NCBI GenBank assembly: GCA_030605285.1
Contig: JAUWIQ010000190.1
Coordinates: forward strand, 1-5,094
Length of the DNA stretch: 5,094 nt
Origin: Planctomycetota bacterium
GTDB lineage: Bacteria; Planctomycetota; Planctomycetia; Pirellulales; UBA7805
Reading direction: 5' to 3'
Shown here: positions 1 to 5,094 of the stretch, piece after piece
How the letters are laid out: every line of letters begins with the position of its first letter
Position numbering within the stretch: the first letter of the stretch is position 1
Made by a program: the position numbers and the translations under genes
Notes under the pieces: generated by a model
What the model saw: the letters and a program-made list of their open reading frames with translations, nothing else
Database searches by the model: none
What the model was told of the DNA's origin: nothing

Positions 1-187
1 CCATCTCCTGAATCCCTCGTAAGCCGTGCTGTTTTGTCTAACCCCCATTTTAGGCCAGACAATCTCCTCGTCGAGTAGTCTGCAGGCAAGCCAGCACGCT
101 TGCTGTGAAGCAATGTCGGGAAACAACCCCGCCCCCTCGTGGATACCGATCTCTCGTTTGAGCAAAATCGGGTTCACAACGACCCAC
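1..187. other. left-edge stretch with no supportable gene
   Basis: No reading frame here has a convincing start, ribosome binding site and protein-like composition together. A 6-bp perfect hairpin (GCAAGC at 86-91, loop CAGCAC, GCTTGC at 98-103) is visible, but it has no T tract on either strand. One plus-strand frame is open from base 1 to a TAG at 76-78 and could be the tail of a gene starting outside the window. Its 25 residues are too few to judge. Confidence 0.5.
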
Positions 188-227
188 AAAAAAACCCGCC
201 CCCGGCAGATCAACTGCCGACGGCGGG
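188..227 (-). terminator. intrinsic (rho-independent) terminator of the RHH gene
   Basis: Read on the minus strand, a 14-base arm CCCGCCGTCGGCAG, a 5-base loop TTGAT and the arm CTGCCGGGGGCGGG are followed directly by seven T. The arms pair over 14 positions with one G-G mismatch and one G-T wobble. It lies about 41 bases past the stop codon of the minus-strand gene ending at 269. There is no T tract on the plus-strand side, so it should act in the minus direction only. Confidence 0.9.
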
Positions 228-268
228 TGAGGAAATGGTTGCTAGCCTAACGAGATGGGTCGTCTGCC

Positions 269-697
269 CTATATCTCATGAGGTACTAAGCCGGTATCGA
301 TCATCTGCAGGAGTTTAGAGATGCAAAGCTTATTCATGCTTGTGTGCCGCTCATGGGCTTCAACTCTCAGTGACTCATGCAAGCTTTTTGGCATCCGCAC
401 TGTGATCACCCTCGTCGGCTCTTGTTCGCTGACCTGGGTACGACCCTTTTCACGAAGTTTTGCCAGCATTTGCTGGATATCTGCGTATTCCTCTGTCCTT
501 TCAAAATCAGCCAGAGTCTGCGCATCGGGGTAACTACGACGAATCATGCCGTTGATTCCGAGTACCTCACGATAAAACGTTACCCAATCAGGATGCTGGG
601 TATACCGCTGGTTGGCCTGACTACGGACCGCCTGCCGCTTTTCTTCCTGGTTGTCATGACTGGCAAATACATTATGGGTTTGCTGAGCCTCGAGCAT
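269..697 (-). CDS. ribbon-helix-helix (Arc/CopG/HicB-like) DNA-binding protein, 142 aa
   Basis: Probable small DNA-binding regulator or orphan antitoxin-like protein acting in the cytoplasm. Residues about 94-133 have the ribbon-helix-helix pattern: a short strand TRVITVRMP, a first helix KSLHESLRVEAHER, a turn around HTSMNK, and a second helix NKLCISKLLQMI. Alternating residues of the strand would contact the DNA major groove in a dimer, as is known for the family. Residues 1-93 are charged and probably helical (for example HPDWVTFYREVLGING at 35-50 and LADFERTEEYADIQQMLAKLRE at about 62-83, the latter given only as a span). I do not recognise this part; it may serve dimerisation or partner binding. 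The frame stays open upstream to an ATG at 787, but I chose the ATG at 697 because AAGGAGG lies 7 bases before it. The gene stands alone, diverges from the kinase gene, and ends at a strong terminator. No toxin gene is next to it. Confidence 0.82.
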   Translation of the reverse strand: MLEAQQTHNVFASHDNQEEKRQAVRSQANQRYTQHPDWVTFYREVLGINGMIRRSYPDAQTLADFERTEEYADIQQMLAKLREKGRTQVSEQEPTRVITVRMPKSLHESLRVEAHERHTSMNKLCISKLLQMIDTGLVPHEI

Positions 698-704
698 CAC
701 ATAT

Positions 705-711
705 CCTCCTT
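705..711 (-). promoter_or_regulatory. Shine-Dalgarno site that fixes the start of the RHH gene
   Basis: On the minus strand AAGGAGG is followed by the 7-base spacer ATATGTG and then ATG at 697. This near-perfect anti-16S match makes 697 a much better start than the in-frame ATG at 787, which would add 30 residues of unremarkable sequence. Confidence 0.88.
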
Positions 712-823
712 GCTTGTAACTTCCAACGATTTCACCACAGGTATCCGTTCCTGCAGTGGTGTATGGTCGAGTACTTTCTGAAATCATCGCGTTGAAGTCA
801 AGTCCAGCATGGATGTCATTGCA

Positions 824-837
824 CTAATTGCAGTTAG
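824..837. repeat. imperfect 14-bp palindrome, possible operator half
   Basis: CTAATTG and CAGTTAG face each other with no gap and match as an inverted repeat except at one position. It lies 127 bp upstream of the RHH start and 10 bp from the perfect palindrome at 848-861. A pair of palindromes near a ribbon-helix-helix gene fits an autoregulatory operator, but this is inference. Confidence 0.3.
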
Positions 838-847
838 GCTAAACCGC

Positions 848-861
848 GATAGCATGCTATC
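848..861. repeat. perfect 14-bp palindrome GATAGCATGCTATC, possible operator
   Basis: GATAGCA followed directly by TGCTATC is a perfect inverted repeat, about 150 bp upstream of the RHH start codon and 240 bp upstream of the kinase promoter. Its right part plus one base (GCATGCTATCA, 852-862) recurs at 4201-4211, just ahead of the -35 box of the cytochrome gene. Ribbon-helix-helix dimers commonly bind short palindromes, so this is a candidate site for the neighbouring protein. A perfect 14-bp palindrome is expected roughly once per 15 kb by chance. Confidence 0.4.
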
Positions 862-913
862 AAGTCGTGCAGGCGTGCGTAAGGAAAAGGCACCCGGTCG
901 TTTGCCTAATAAA

Positions 914-969
914 CGGGCACCTGCATTGGTTGCCGTTTTTGAGTGTCCTCATTTTTTTTTATTTTTTTT
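914..969 (+). terminator. weak hairpin followed by T5 and T9-A-T8 tracts; possible terminator or leader attenuator
   Basis: GGCACC (916-921), loop TGCATT and GGTTGCC (928-934) form a six-pair stem with one bulged T, followed by G and five T at 936-940. Further on lie T9 (952-960), A, and T8 (962-969). In the plus direction this resembles a weak intrinsic terminator and could shield the kinase promoter at 1098 from upstream transcription. The T tracts may instead give curved or easily melted DNA. No gene that would need this terminator is evident upstream. Confidence 0.3.
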
Positions 970-1097
970 CTCTCGTCAGCCCGGCCGCAACTGGCGACAA
1001 CCTCAACTGGCAACCCAAAACCGCCGTGGCCACGATCCGTACGGCCTGCATTCCATCCGCAAATCGTGTAACTTCTTTCGCTATCATGACTTATTCG

Positions 1098-1126
1098 TTG
1101 ACTTCGGCACAGACCAGACTTACAAT
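1098..1126 (+). promoter_or_regulatory. sigma70-type promoter of the kinase gene
   Basis: A -35 box TTGACT (1098-1103, 5 of 6 consensus bases) is separated by exactly 17 bases from a -10 box TACAAT (1121-1126, 5 of 6). Transcription would begin near 1133, leaving a leader of about 120 nt before the ATG at 1254. The -10 box overlaps an in-frame ATG at 1125, so starts at or upstream of that ATG could not be used from this promoter. Confidence 0.7.
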
Positions 1127-1253
1127 GGAGGCTTGGCCGGGCTGCTACCTAGCACCCTGCTGGCAGGCATCTGCAATTTTCCAGAAAAACTGGTTGGTAA
1201 CGACCGCAGATTCTGGCCGCTTACCACAGCTTCACTCCTGTTGGCGACAAGGG

Positions 1254-4067
1254 ATGAGCGACTCGACAGTTGGCAATCTCGGCACGGGCGACGGGCCGAC
1301 CGGACCGAGCCAGGCAGGATCGGCCGAGGGGGGTCCCACTTCTTCCCACGGCCCCCTCCCGGGCGCCGAAACACCGTCTCTGGAGCAGGAGTCGCCCGAG
1401 TTTACGGAGCATGTCTCGCCAGATGATGCCACCATCCTCAGCGGTCGAGCCACCTCACCGCAGCAGACCACCACGACCGAAACCAATCCCGCCGAATTGG
1501 GCCGTGTTCTGGAAGGTGAACGACTGAATCATTTTCAAATGGATGCCTTTGTCGGTGGCGGTGGCATGGGGGCCGTTTTTCGGGGTACGGATACCGCGCT
1601 CGGCCGCACGGTAGCGATTAAGGTCCTGCTTCAGCGATACAGCAACGACGAGGAAACTACCCTCCGCTTTAAGAATGAGGCGCAAAGTACCGCACGCCTC
1701 GATCACGAGAATATTGCCCGCGTTTACTATGTTGGCGAAGACCGTGGTTGGCACTATATCGTGCTGGAATATGTTGAGGGCGAAAATATTCGGGATTTAG
1801 TCTACCGACATGGGCCTTTCTCTCTCGAGGATACCGTCAACTACACCCTGCAAATTGCCGATGCCCTGGATCACGCCAGTAGTCGCGATGTTGTCCATCG
1901 CGACATCAAGCCCTCCAACGTACTGATCAGCAAAAGTGGGCGGGCCAAGCTGGTGGATATGGGACTGGCGCGGTTGCATCAGGTGGAAAATTCGCACGAG
2001 GATCTCACGGCATCTGGCGTGACGCTTGGCACGTTCGATTACATTTCTCCCGAACAGGCACGCGACCCGCGAAATGCCGACGTTCGCAGTGACCTCTACT
2101 CGCTTGGCTGTACGGTCTACTTCATGCTGACCGCTGAGCCACCTTTTCCGGAAGGCACCGTGCTGCAGAAGCTATTGCAGCACCAGGGAGATAAACCACC
2201 CGACCCCAGCGTGATCCGTCCGGAACTTCCCGAGGAGATTTGCGCAATCACAACAAAACTCCTCTCAAAAAACCCGCAAGACCGCTATCAGAAACCTCTG
2301 GAACTCTCCGCGGATCTCTTGCTGCTGGCCAACGACTTGAACCTGCGGCCACTGCGAAATAGTTCTATCGTGATGACCCCGGCCACCGTGTCATCCGCCT
2401 GGACAGTCCGCCATTTACCCTGGATCGTTCCAACTTCGCTTTTGCTTTTGATTGCGCTCTTAGTACATTACACGAATCGGTTCCCCGAGAACGCAGGCGC
2501 ATCGCGATCCCAAATTGCCCAGTCCAACCTTCAACGCCACGGCAGTAGCGACGAAAAACCAAAACTTCCCGCAGCCGCAACGGCTACCAACCCATTGGAT
2601 GGGGCAACGGGCCGTTCACTCTCCTCAGCCACCGACGAGGAGAGTCCAGCCAAGGTAATTCCCACGATTCCCGCCAATTCGCAAAACAAACCGGAGCAAA
2701 ATGGGATTGATTACCAAGAGAGCGGGATCACCAGGAGCAATTCGGATGTGTCAACACCAGAAGGACCTGTTCCCTTGAAGACGGAGCAATCCTCGGAGGG
2801 CGGGCGGCAGCGCGATTTGGCCAATCCCAACAGTGGGGATCAACCACTCGTCGTCAAGCGCGCAGGCGGTGGCGGGTTCACGTCGGTAGCCGATGCCTGC
2901 CGCGAGGCCACCAGCGGATCGGTGATTGAATTAAACTACAGTGGCCGCTTGGAAGAACCCGAACAGCCGATTTTGTTGGCGCAGCGCAAACTGACCATTC
3001 GCGCTGGAGAAGGCGCGCAACCTATCATCCGTTTTCGACCCAAAGGTCCTGATCGCGTCCTCTATCCCAGGAGCATGATTACGGTTGCTGGCGGATCGCT
3101 GACACTCTCGAACGTGCATCTGGAATTGGAAATTCCCGCACATGCCCGCTCGGAAGGCTGGACACTCTTTGAGGCAGTGCTCGCCGATCAGATTCGACTG
3201 GAACGATGCACGCTTACGATCCGTAATACGGCGGACGACCGTTCCGCAATGTACCGCAACGTGAGCTTTTTCCACGTTAAATCGGCCCCCGGCCGAGACC
3301 GTCCGATGACAAACGATACGGTCACCCCCCTGCCTCGCGTCAGCATGGAACTGCGCGATTGCATTGCCCGCGGCGAGGCCGTCTTTCTACGAGGTGATGC
3401 GTTATTCTCCGTGCAACTCCAGTGGGAAAACGGCTTGCTGGCGACTACAGAACGACTGGTGGAAATCGAAGCACAGGCAGCCGCCCTGCCTGAGGACGAG
3501 TGGTTGGAAATTGATTTGCAATACGTGACTGCGCTGATGGAGAAAGGATTCTGCCTGATGACGAGTGGCGACGACGAGCGGCGACTCACGCCGATTCGTA
3601 TCAACTGCACCGATAGCATCCTCATCACTGATGGCGCACCGCTCATCGAACAAGTGGGTCCGGCCAGTGAGGACAATTTTCGCCGCGTCGTCCAGTGGGA
3701 TGCAGACCGCAGTTTTTATGAAAACATTGATCCCTTCTGGCGGATTGACAGCATGCAGAGCACCATGGTTTTAAACTGGGAATGGGAGCCGTGGCAGAAA
3801 TTCTGGGGCCCCGGACGCGAACGTAGCGATCGCCCCCCGCCGGTACTCTGGACGACGACACTGCCGGAGGAACAACCGATCTCGGCACAGCAACCAAAGG
3901 ATTATGCGCTCGCGGCAACCCCCGCCAACCCTGCCCGCAGCGCGGCGACCGATGGCATGTCCGATGCGGGTTTTCAAATCCTCTCTCTACCAGAAATCCC
4001 CTCACCAGCCCTGGCACCGGCCCGTCCGGAATGGTCTCCGGTGGACGACATTCTCAAGCAGCCGTAA
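1254..4067 (+). CDS. transmembrane Hanks-type serine/threonine protein kinase with putative beta-helix extracytoplasmic domain, 937 aa
   Basis: A membrane protein kinase of the bacterial eukaryotic-like (PknB-type) class, phosphorylating Ser/Thr on as yet unknown substrates. After a Gly/Ser/Thr/Pro-rich N-terminal tail (1-90), the kinase domain spans about 92-360: glycine loop GGGGMGAV (101-108), ATP-binding Lys123 in VAIK, alpha-C Glu142, catalytic HRDIKPSN (Asp217, Lys219, Asn222), metal-binding Asp235 in DMG (in place of DFG), Thr260 in GTFDYISPE, Asp280 and Arg344. A single hydrophobic segment at about 388-404 crosses the membrane. A polar, probably disordered linker (407-530) leads to a region (about 533-812) of short strand-like repeats (LTIRAGEG, LTLSNVHLEL, LERCTLTIR, MELRDCIARG, INCTDSILI) resembling a right-handed parallel beta-helix. 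A Trp-rich stretch (842-851) and a Pro/Ala-rich tail follow. The frame is open from 867, but I chose 1254 because a promoter lies at 1098-1126 and the upstream translation looks non-coding. No clear Shine-Dalgarno precedes 1254 (AAGGG abuts the ATG), so the exact start is uncertain. The catalytic residues are all present, so it should be active. Confidence 0.9.
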   Translation: MSDSTVGNLGTGDGPTGPSQAGSAEGGPTSSHGPLPGAETPSLEQESPEFTEHVSPDDATILSGRATSPQQTTTTETNPAELGRVLEGERLNHFQMDAFVGGGGMGAVFRGTDTALGRTVAIKVLLQRYSNDEETTLRFKNEAQSTARLDHENIARVYYVGEDRGWHYIVLEYVEGENIRDLVYRHGPFSLEDTVNYTLQIADALDHASSRDVVHRDIKPSNVLISKSGRAKLVDMGLARLHQVENSHEDLTASGVTLGTFDYISPEQARDPRNADVRSDLYSLGCTVYFMLTAEPPFPEGTVLQKLLQHQGDKPPDPSVIRPELPEEICAITTKLLSKNPQDRYQKPLELSADLLLLANDLNLRPLRNSSIVMTPATVSSAWTVRHLPWIVPTSLLLLIALLVHYTNRFPENAGASRSQIAQSNLQRHGSSDEKPKLPAAATATNPLDGATGRSLSSATDEESPAKVIPTIPANSQNKPEQNGIDYQESGITRSNSDVSTPEGPVPLKTEQSSEGGRQRDLANPNSGDQPLVVKRAGGGGFTSVADACREATSGSVIELNYSGRLEEPEQPILLAQRKLTIRAGEGAQPIIRFRPKGPDRVLYPRSMITVAGGSLTLSNVHLELEIPAHARSEGWTLFEAVLADQIRLERCTLTIRNTADDRSAMYRNVSFFHVKSAPGRDRPMTNDTVTPLPRVSMELRDCIARGEAVFLRGDALFSVQLQWENGLLATTERLVEIEAQAAALPEDEWLEIDLQYVTALMEKGFCLMTSGDDERRLTPIRINCTDSILITDGAPLIEQVGPASEDNFRRVVQWDADRSFYENIDPFWRIDSMQSTMVLNWEWEPWQKFWGPGRERSDRPPPVLWTTTLPEEQPISAQQPKDYALAATPANPARSAATDGMSDAGFQILSLPEIPSPALAPARPEWSPVDDILKQP

Positions 4068-4081
4068 ATTTCATCGTGATC

Positions 4082-4126
4082 CCCCGAGAGGGCTACAAGG
4101 AGATCAAAAAAATTGTCCTCTCAGGG
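4082..4126 (+). terminator. 3' stem-loop after the kinase gene, no T tract
   Basis: CCC(C)GAGAGG at 4082-4091 pairs with CCTCTC(A)GGG at 4117-4126, one C-A mismatch in ten positions, and the stem extends inward by a G-T and a C-G pair. It begins 14 bases after the kinase stop codon. There is no T run after it, so it is not a classical intrinsic terminator. It may protect the 3' end of the mRNA or act with Rho. The large loop (about 21 bases) makes it less certain. Confidence 0.35.
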
Positions 4127-4214
4127 CATGGTCTTCATCAACAGGTTGCTCAAGGTAGGCTCGCTCGGTTTTTGAGTTGCTCGCACGCAACGAATAACAG
4201 GCATGCTATCACGG

Positions 4215-4242
4215 TTGACACCTGATGGGTCGCTGTTCTAAT
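4215..4242 (+). promoter_or_regulatory. sigma70-type promoter of the cytochrome c-like gene
   Basis: A perfect -35 box TTGACA (4215-4220) is followed after 16 bases by TCTAAT (4237-4242), 5 of 6 matches to the -10 consensus. Transcription would start near 4249, giving a leader of about 125 nt. The copy of GCATGCTATCA ends 3 bases upstream of the -35 box, where an activator or repressor could act. The promoter shows that this gene is transcribed separately from the kinase. Confidence 0.65.
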
Positions 4243-4359
4243 AAAGTGTGTCGTGACTTCCTTCTGGAGGCTGGTACTGCGGGAACAGCACCCAACCAAC
4301 CTTCATCCCACCCGTGAAGTCCCACCCCGATTTAAGGATCACGATTTTTGCAATGTTAT

Positions 4360-4365
4360 GAGGAG
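4360..4365 (+). promoter_or_regulatory. Shine-Dalgarno site of the cytochrome c-like gene
   Basis: GAGGAG lies 8 bases before the ATG at 4374, a standard spacing. It supports this start over the out-of-frame ATG at 4384. Confidence 0.8.
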
Positions 4366-4373
4366 AAAATCGA

Positions 4374-4883
4374 ATGAAAAAGTTTGGAATTAGCTTTTTA
4401 TATAGCGCCTTCGCAGCGGGATTTTTTTGGATCGCACCGCCAGATGCGGCTGCAATCCCAGCGTTTAAAAAAGAATTTGAGAAGGTCTATGTGGATAAAG
4501 ACGCTGCCGATGCCCATAAACAGGCATTTGCGGAGGCCGCCAATTCAAAAACAGGAAAGTGCTGGATCTGCCACGTTAACATGAAGCCACTGGGGGAAGA
4601 GAAACTTGGCAAGAAAGTTCGCAATAATTATGGAAATGCACTTTCTCAATTTCTCGAAAAGGAAGATTACAGCAGCCAGCGACGGAAAGAGGAACCGGAA
4701 AAGGTATCTGCAGAAATCCACGAGGCCTTTAAAAAAGTCGGGGCGATGAACTCGGATCTTCAGGACCCCAATTCGCCGACATTCGACGAGTTGATTGCAA
4801 TGGGCAAACTTCCCGGCAACGGCGATCCGAATCCGGAAGACTTAAAAAAAGCGATTGCAGACCGCAATTCCAAATCCAAATAA
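4374..4883 (+). CDS. exported single-CxxCH (cytochrome c-like) protein, 169 aa
   Basis: A small secreted protein that probably carries one covalently bound c-type haem. The N-terminus has two Lys, a hydrophobic core (about 5-21) and a PPDAAA|IPAF pattern that fits signal peptidase cleavage after residue 27. The motif CWICH at 63-67 supplies the two thioether cysteines and the proximal histidine. After it come KKVRNNYGNALSQFL (about 79-93) and a charged, helical C-terminal half rich in Lys and Glu. No obvious distal Met ligand can be assigned; Met70 is too close to the motif. The N-terminal part resembles small CxxCH proteins common in planctomycetes, in which the motif is followed by an R-N-x-Y-G-x-A-L segment; this is recalled family knowledge, not a search result. 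Its redox partner is unknown. A metal-binding role for the CxxCH instead of haem cannot be excluded. It has its own promoter and a good ribosome binding site. I saw no intrinsic terminator after the TAA. Confidence 0.85.
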   Translation: MKKFGISFLYSAFAAGFFWIAPPDAAAIPAFKKEFEKVYVDKDAADAHKQAFAEAANSKTGKCWICHVNMKPLGEEKLGKKVRNNYGNALSQFLEKEDYSSQRRKEEPEKVSAEIHEAFKKVGAMNSDLQDPNSPTFDELIAMGKLPGNGDPNPEDLKKAIADRNSKSK

Positions 4884-4968
4884 AGATTTTCTTCGGCCCT
4901 CCAGATCGGTCAGTCGCAAGCCGAACGATGGAGACAATCAACCTTCGCGCAACCCTCGGGCACACCTA

Positions 4969-4992
4969 CGTGATGGCGCGCGTGATGGCGCG
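4969..4992. repeat. perfect tandem duplication of a 12-mer
   Basis: CGTGATGGCGCG occurs twice without a gap (4969-4980 and 4981-4992). It sits between the cytochrome stop and the stop codon of the probable convergent gene at 4999, and looks like a recent slippage duplication in non-coding DNA. Its length of 12 would preserve frame, but no convincing gene covers it. Confidence 0.8.
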
Positions 4993-4998
4993 AGTTGC

Positions 4999-5094
4999 TC
5001 ACGGTTGCGACAGGGTGTATTCGATCGCCTGTCGCAGGTGTCGGCGGGTTGAAGGAGAATATTCGAGATCAAACCAGACCACTTTGCCCTCGCG
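4999..5094 (-). CDS. C-terminal fragment of a convergent unknown protein (partial at window edge)
   Basis: Reading the minus strand from the right edge, 31 codons lead to a TGA at 5001-4999. The translation starts REGKVVWFDLEYSP and ends RQAIEYTLSQP. It looks like a real protein C-terminus: a hydrophobic strand (KVVWFDLEY), then an amphipathic helix (STRRHLRQAIEYTL), with balanced composition. The competing plus-strand frame over the same bases (from an ATG at 4928) is Arg- and Cys-rich and less protein-like. I do not recognise the family. The rest of the gene lies outside the window, and it would be convergent with the cytochrome gene. Confidence 0.5.
   Translation of the reverse strand, partial: REGKVVWFDLEYSPSTRRHLRQAIEYTLSQP
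5006..5036. repeat. 9-bp perfect inverted repeat inside the edge gene
   Basis: TGCGACAGG (5006-5014) and CCTGTCGCA (5028-5036) are exact reverse complements with a 13-base loop. It falls within the last codons of the probable minus-strand gene, so it may partly reflect codon content. No T tract follows on either strand, which argues against an intrinsic terminator. Confidence 0.5.

Larger units (their letters stand above)
698..1253. other. divergent intergenic region between the RHH gene and the kinase gene
   Basis: This 556-bp stretch separates two genes reading away from each other. It holds two palindromic elements (824-837 and 848-861), a small hairpin with T tracts (914-969) and a strong plus-strand promoter (1098-1126). 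Two plus-strand frames remain open through much of it. Their translations are rich in Cys, Trp, Arg and Phe and run through the poly-T tract, which looks non-coding. I could not find a convincing promoter for the minus-strand gene. TTGACT occurs on the minus strand at about 796-801, but no good -10 box follows at 16-18 bases. Confidence 0.65.
4068..4373. other. intergenic region between the kinase and cytochrome genes
   Basis: This 306-bp gap holds a stem-loop just after the kinase stop (4082-4126), a copy of GCATGCTATCA (4201-4211), a good promoter (4215-4242) and the cytochrome ribosome binding site (4360-4365). A frame overlapping the kinase 3' end continues to 4225, but it has no start signal of its own and I regard it as non-coding. 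The leader from about 4250 to 4373 is C-rich on the plus strand. CTTCA at 4302-4306 can pair with TGAAG at 4316-4320, which is too little to suggest a riboswitch. Confidence 0.6.

Noticed and set aside
1..78. Plus-strand frame open from the left edge to TAG at 76-78, possible gene tail
   Set aside because: Only 25 codons are visible, with no recognisable motif and no terminator after it, so it cannot be told apart from chance.
86..103. 6-bp perfect hairpin near the left edge
   Set aside because: It is short, has no T tract on either strand and no gene beside it, so a terminator call is not supported.
698..787. Extension of the RHH protein to an upstream in-frame ATG at 787
   Set aside because: A near-perfect AAGGAGG sits 7 bases before the ATG at 697, while no ribosome binding site is evident before 787.
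773..801. Possible minus-strand promoter for the RHH gene starting at TTGACT
   Set aside because: The -35-like box is present, but the bases 16-18 positions downstream (around GAAAGT) do not resemble a -10 box.
809..1426. 205-codon plus-strand frame overlapping the kinase 5' end
   Set aside because: It runs through the poly-T tract and promoter, is very rich in Arg and Pro, overlaps the kinase N-terminus, and has no ribosome binding site.
4031..4225. 64-codon plus-strand frame overlapping the kinase stop, with a protein-like stretch VIPREGYKEIKKIVLSG
   Set aside because: It begins inside the kinase gene without a ribosome binding site and ends in the -35 region of the cytochrome promoter. 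The kinase reaches its own natural stop, so a frameshifted extension is not needed.
4928..5094. Plus-strand frame starting at ATG 4928 and open to the right edge
   Set aside because: It covers the tandem 12-mer, is Arg- and Cys-rich, and lacks a Shine-Dalgarno. The opposite frame over 4999-5094 is more protein-like.

Overview
The window looks like bacterial chromosomal DNA, most probably from a planctomycete (Pirellulales-like). This is inferred from family resemblance only. The evidence is a Hanks-type Ser/Thr kinase with one transmembrane segment and a large, probably beta-helical extracytoplasmic part, an exported single-CxxCH protein of the kind common in that phylum, large gaps between genes, and moderate-to-high GC. 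No rRNA, tRNA, CRISPR array, transposase or integrase was seen.

Layout. Positions 1-187 hold no gene I can support. At 188-227 there is a textbook intrinsic terminator on the minus strand. It closes a minus-strand gene (269-697) for a 142-residue protein with a C-terminal ribbon-helix-helix DNA-binding domain and an unassigned N-terminal part. A strong Shine-Dalgarno fixes its start. A 556-bp divergent intergenic region follows (698-1253), with a 14-bp perfect palindrome, a weaker palindrome, a small hairpin followed by long T tracts, and a very good sigma70-like promoter on the plus strand (TTGACT-17-TACAAT). That promoter indicates the kinase gene starts at 1254, although the frame stays open upstream to 867. 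The kinase gene (1254-4067, 937 aa) fills most of the window. A 306-bp gap carries a 3' stem-loop and a second good promoter (TTGACA-16-TCTAAT), which drives a 169-aa exported cytochrome c-like protein (4374-4883). The right edge probably holds the C-terminus of a convergent minus-strand gene (4999-5094), with a perfect tandem 12-mer in the gap.

The genes appear to be independent transcription units rather than one operon. The kinase probably links an extracytoplasmic domain to cytoplasmic Ser/Thr phosphorylation. The ribbon-helix-helix protein is probably a small transcriptional regulator or orphan antitoxin-like protein, since no toxin is adjacent. The CxxCH protein probably binds one c-type haem outside the cytoplasm. 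The most testable link between them is an 11-mer shared by the palindrome upstream of the ribbon-helix-helix gene and the bases just upstream of the cytochrome promoter. This could be a common operator, but a chance match is also plausible.
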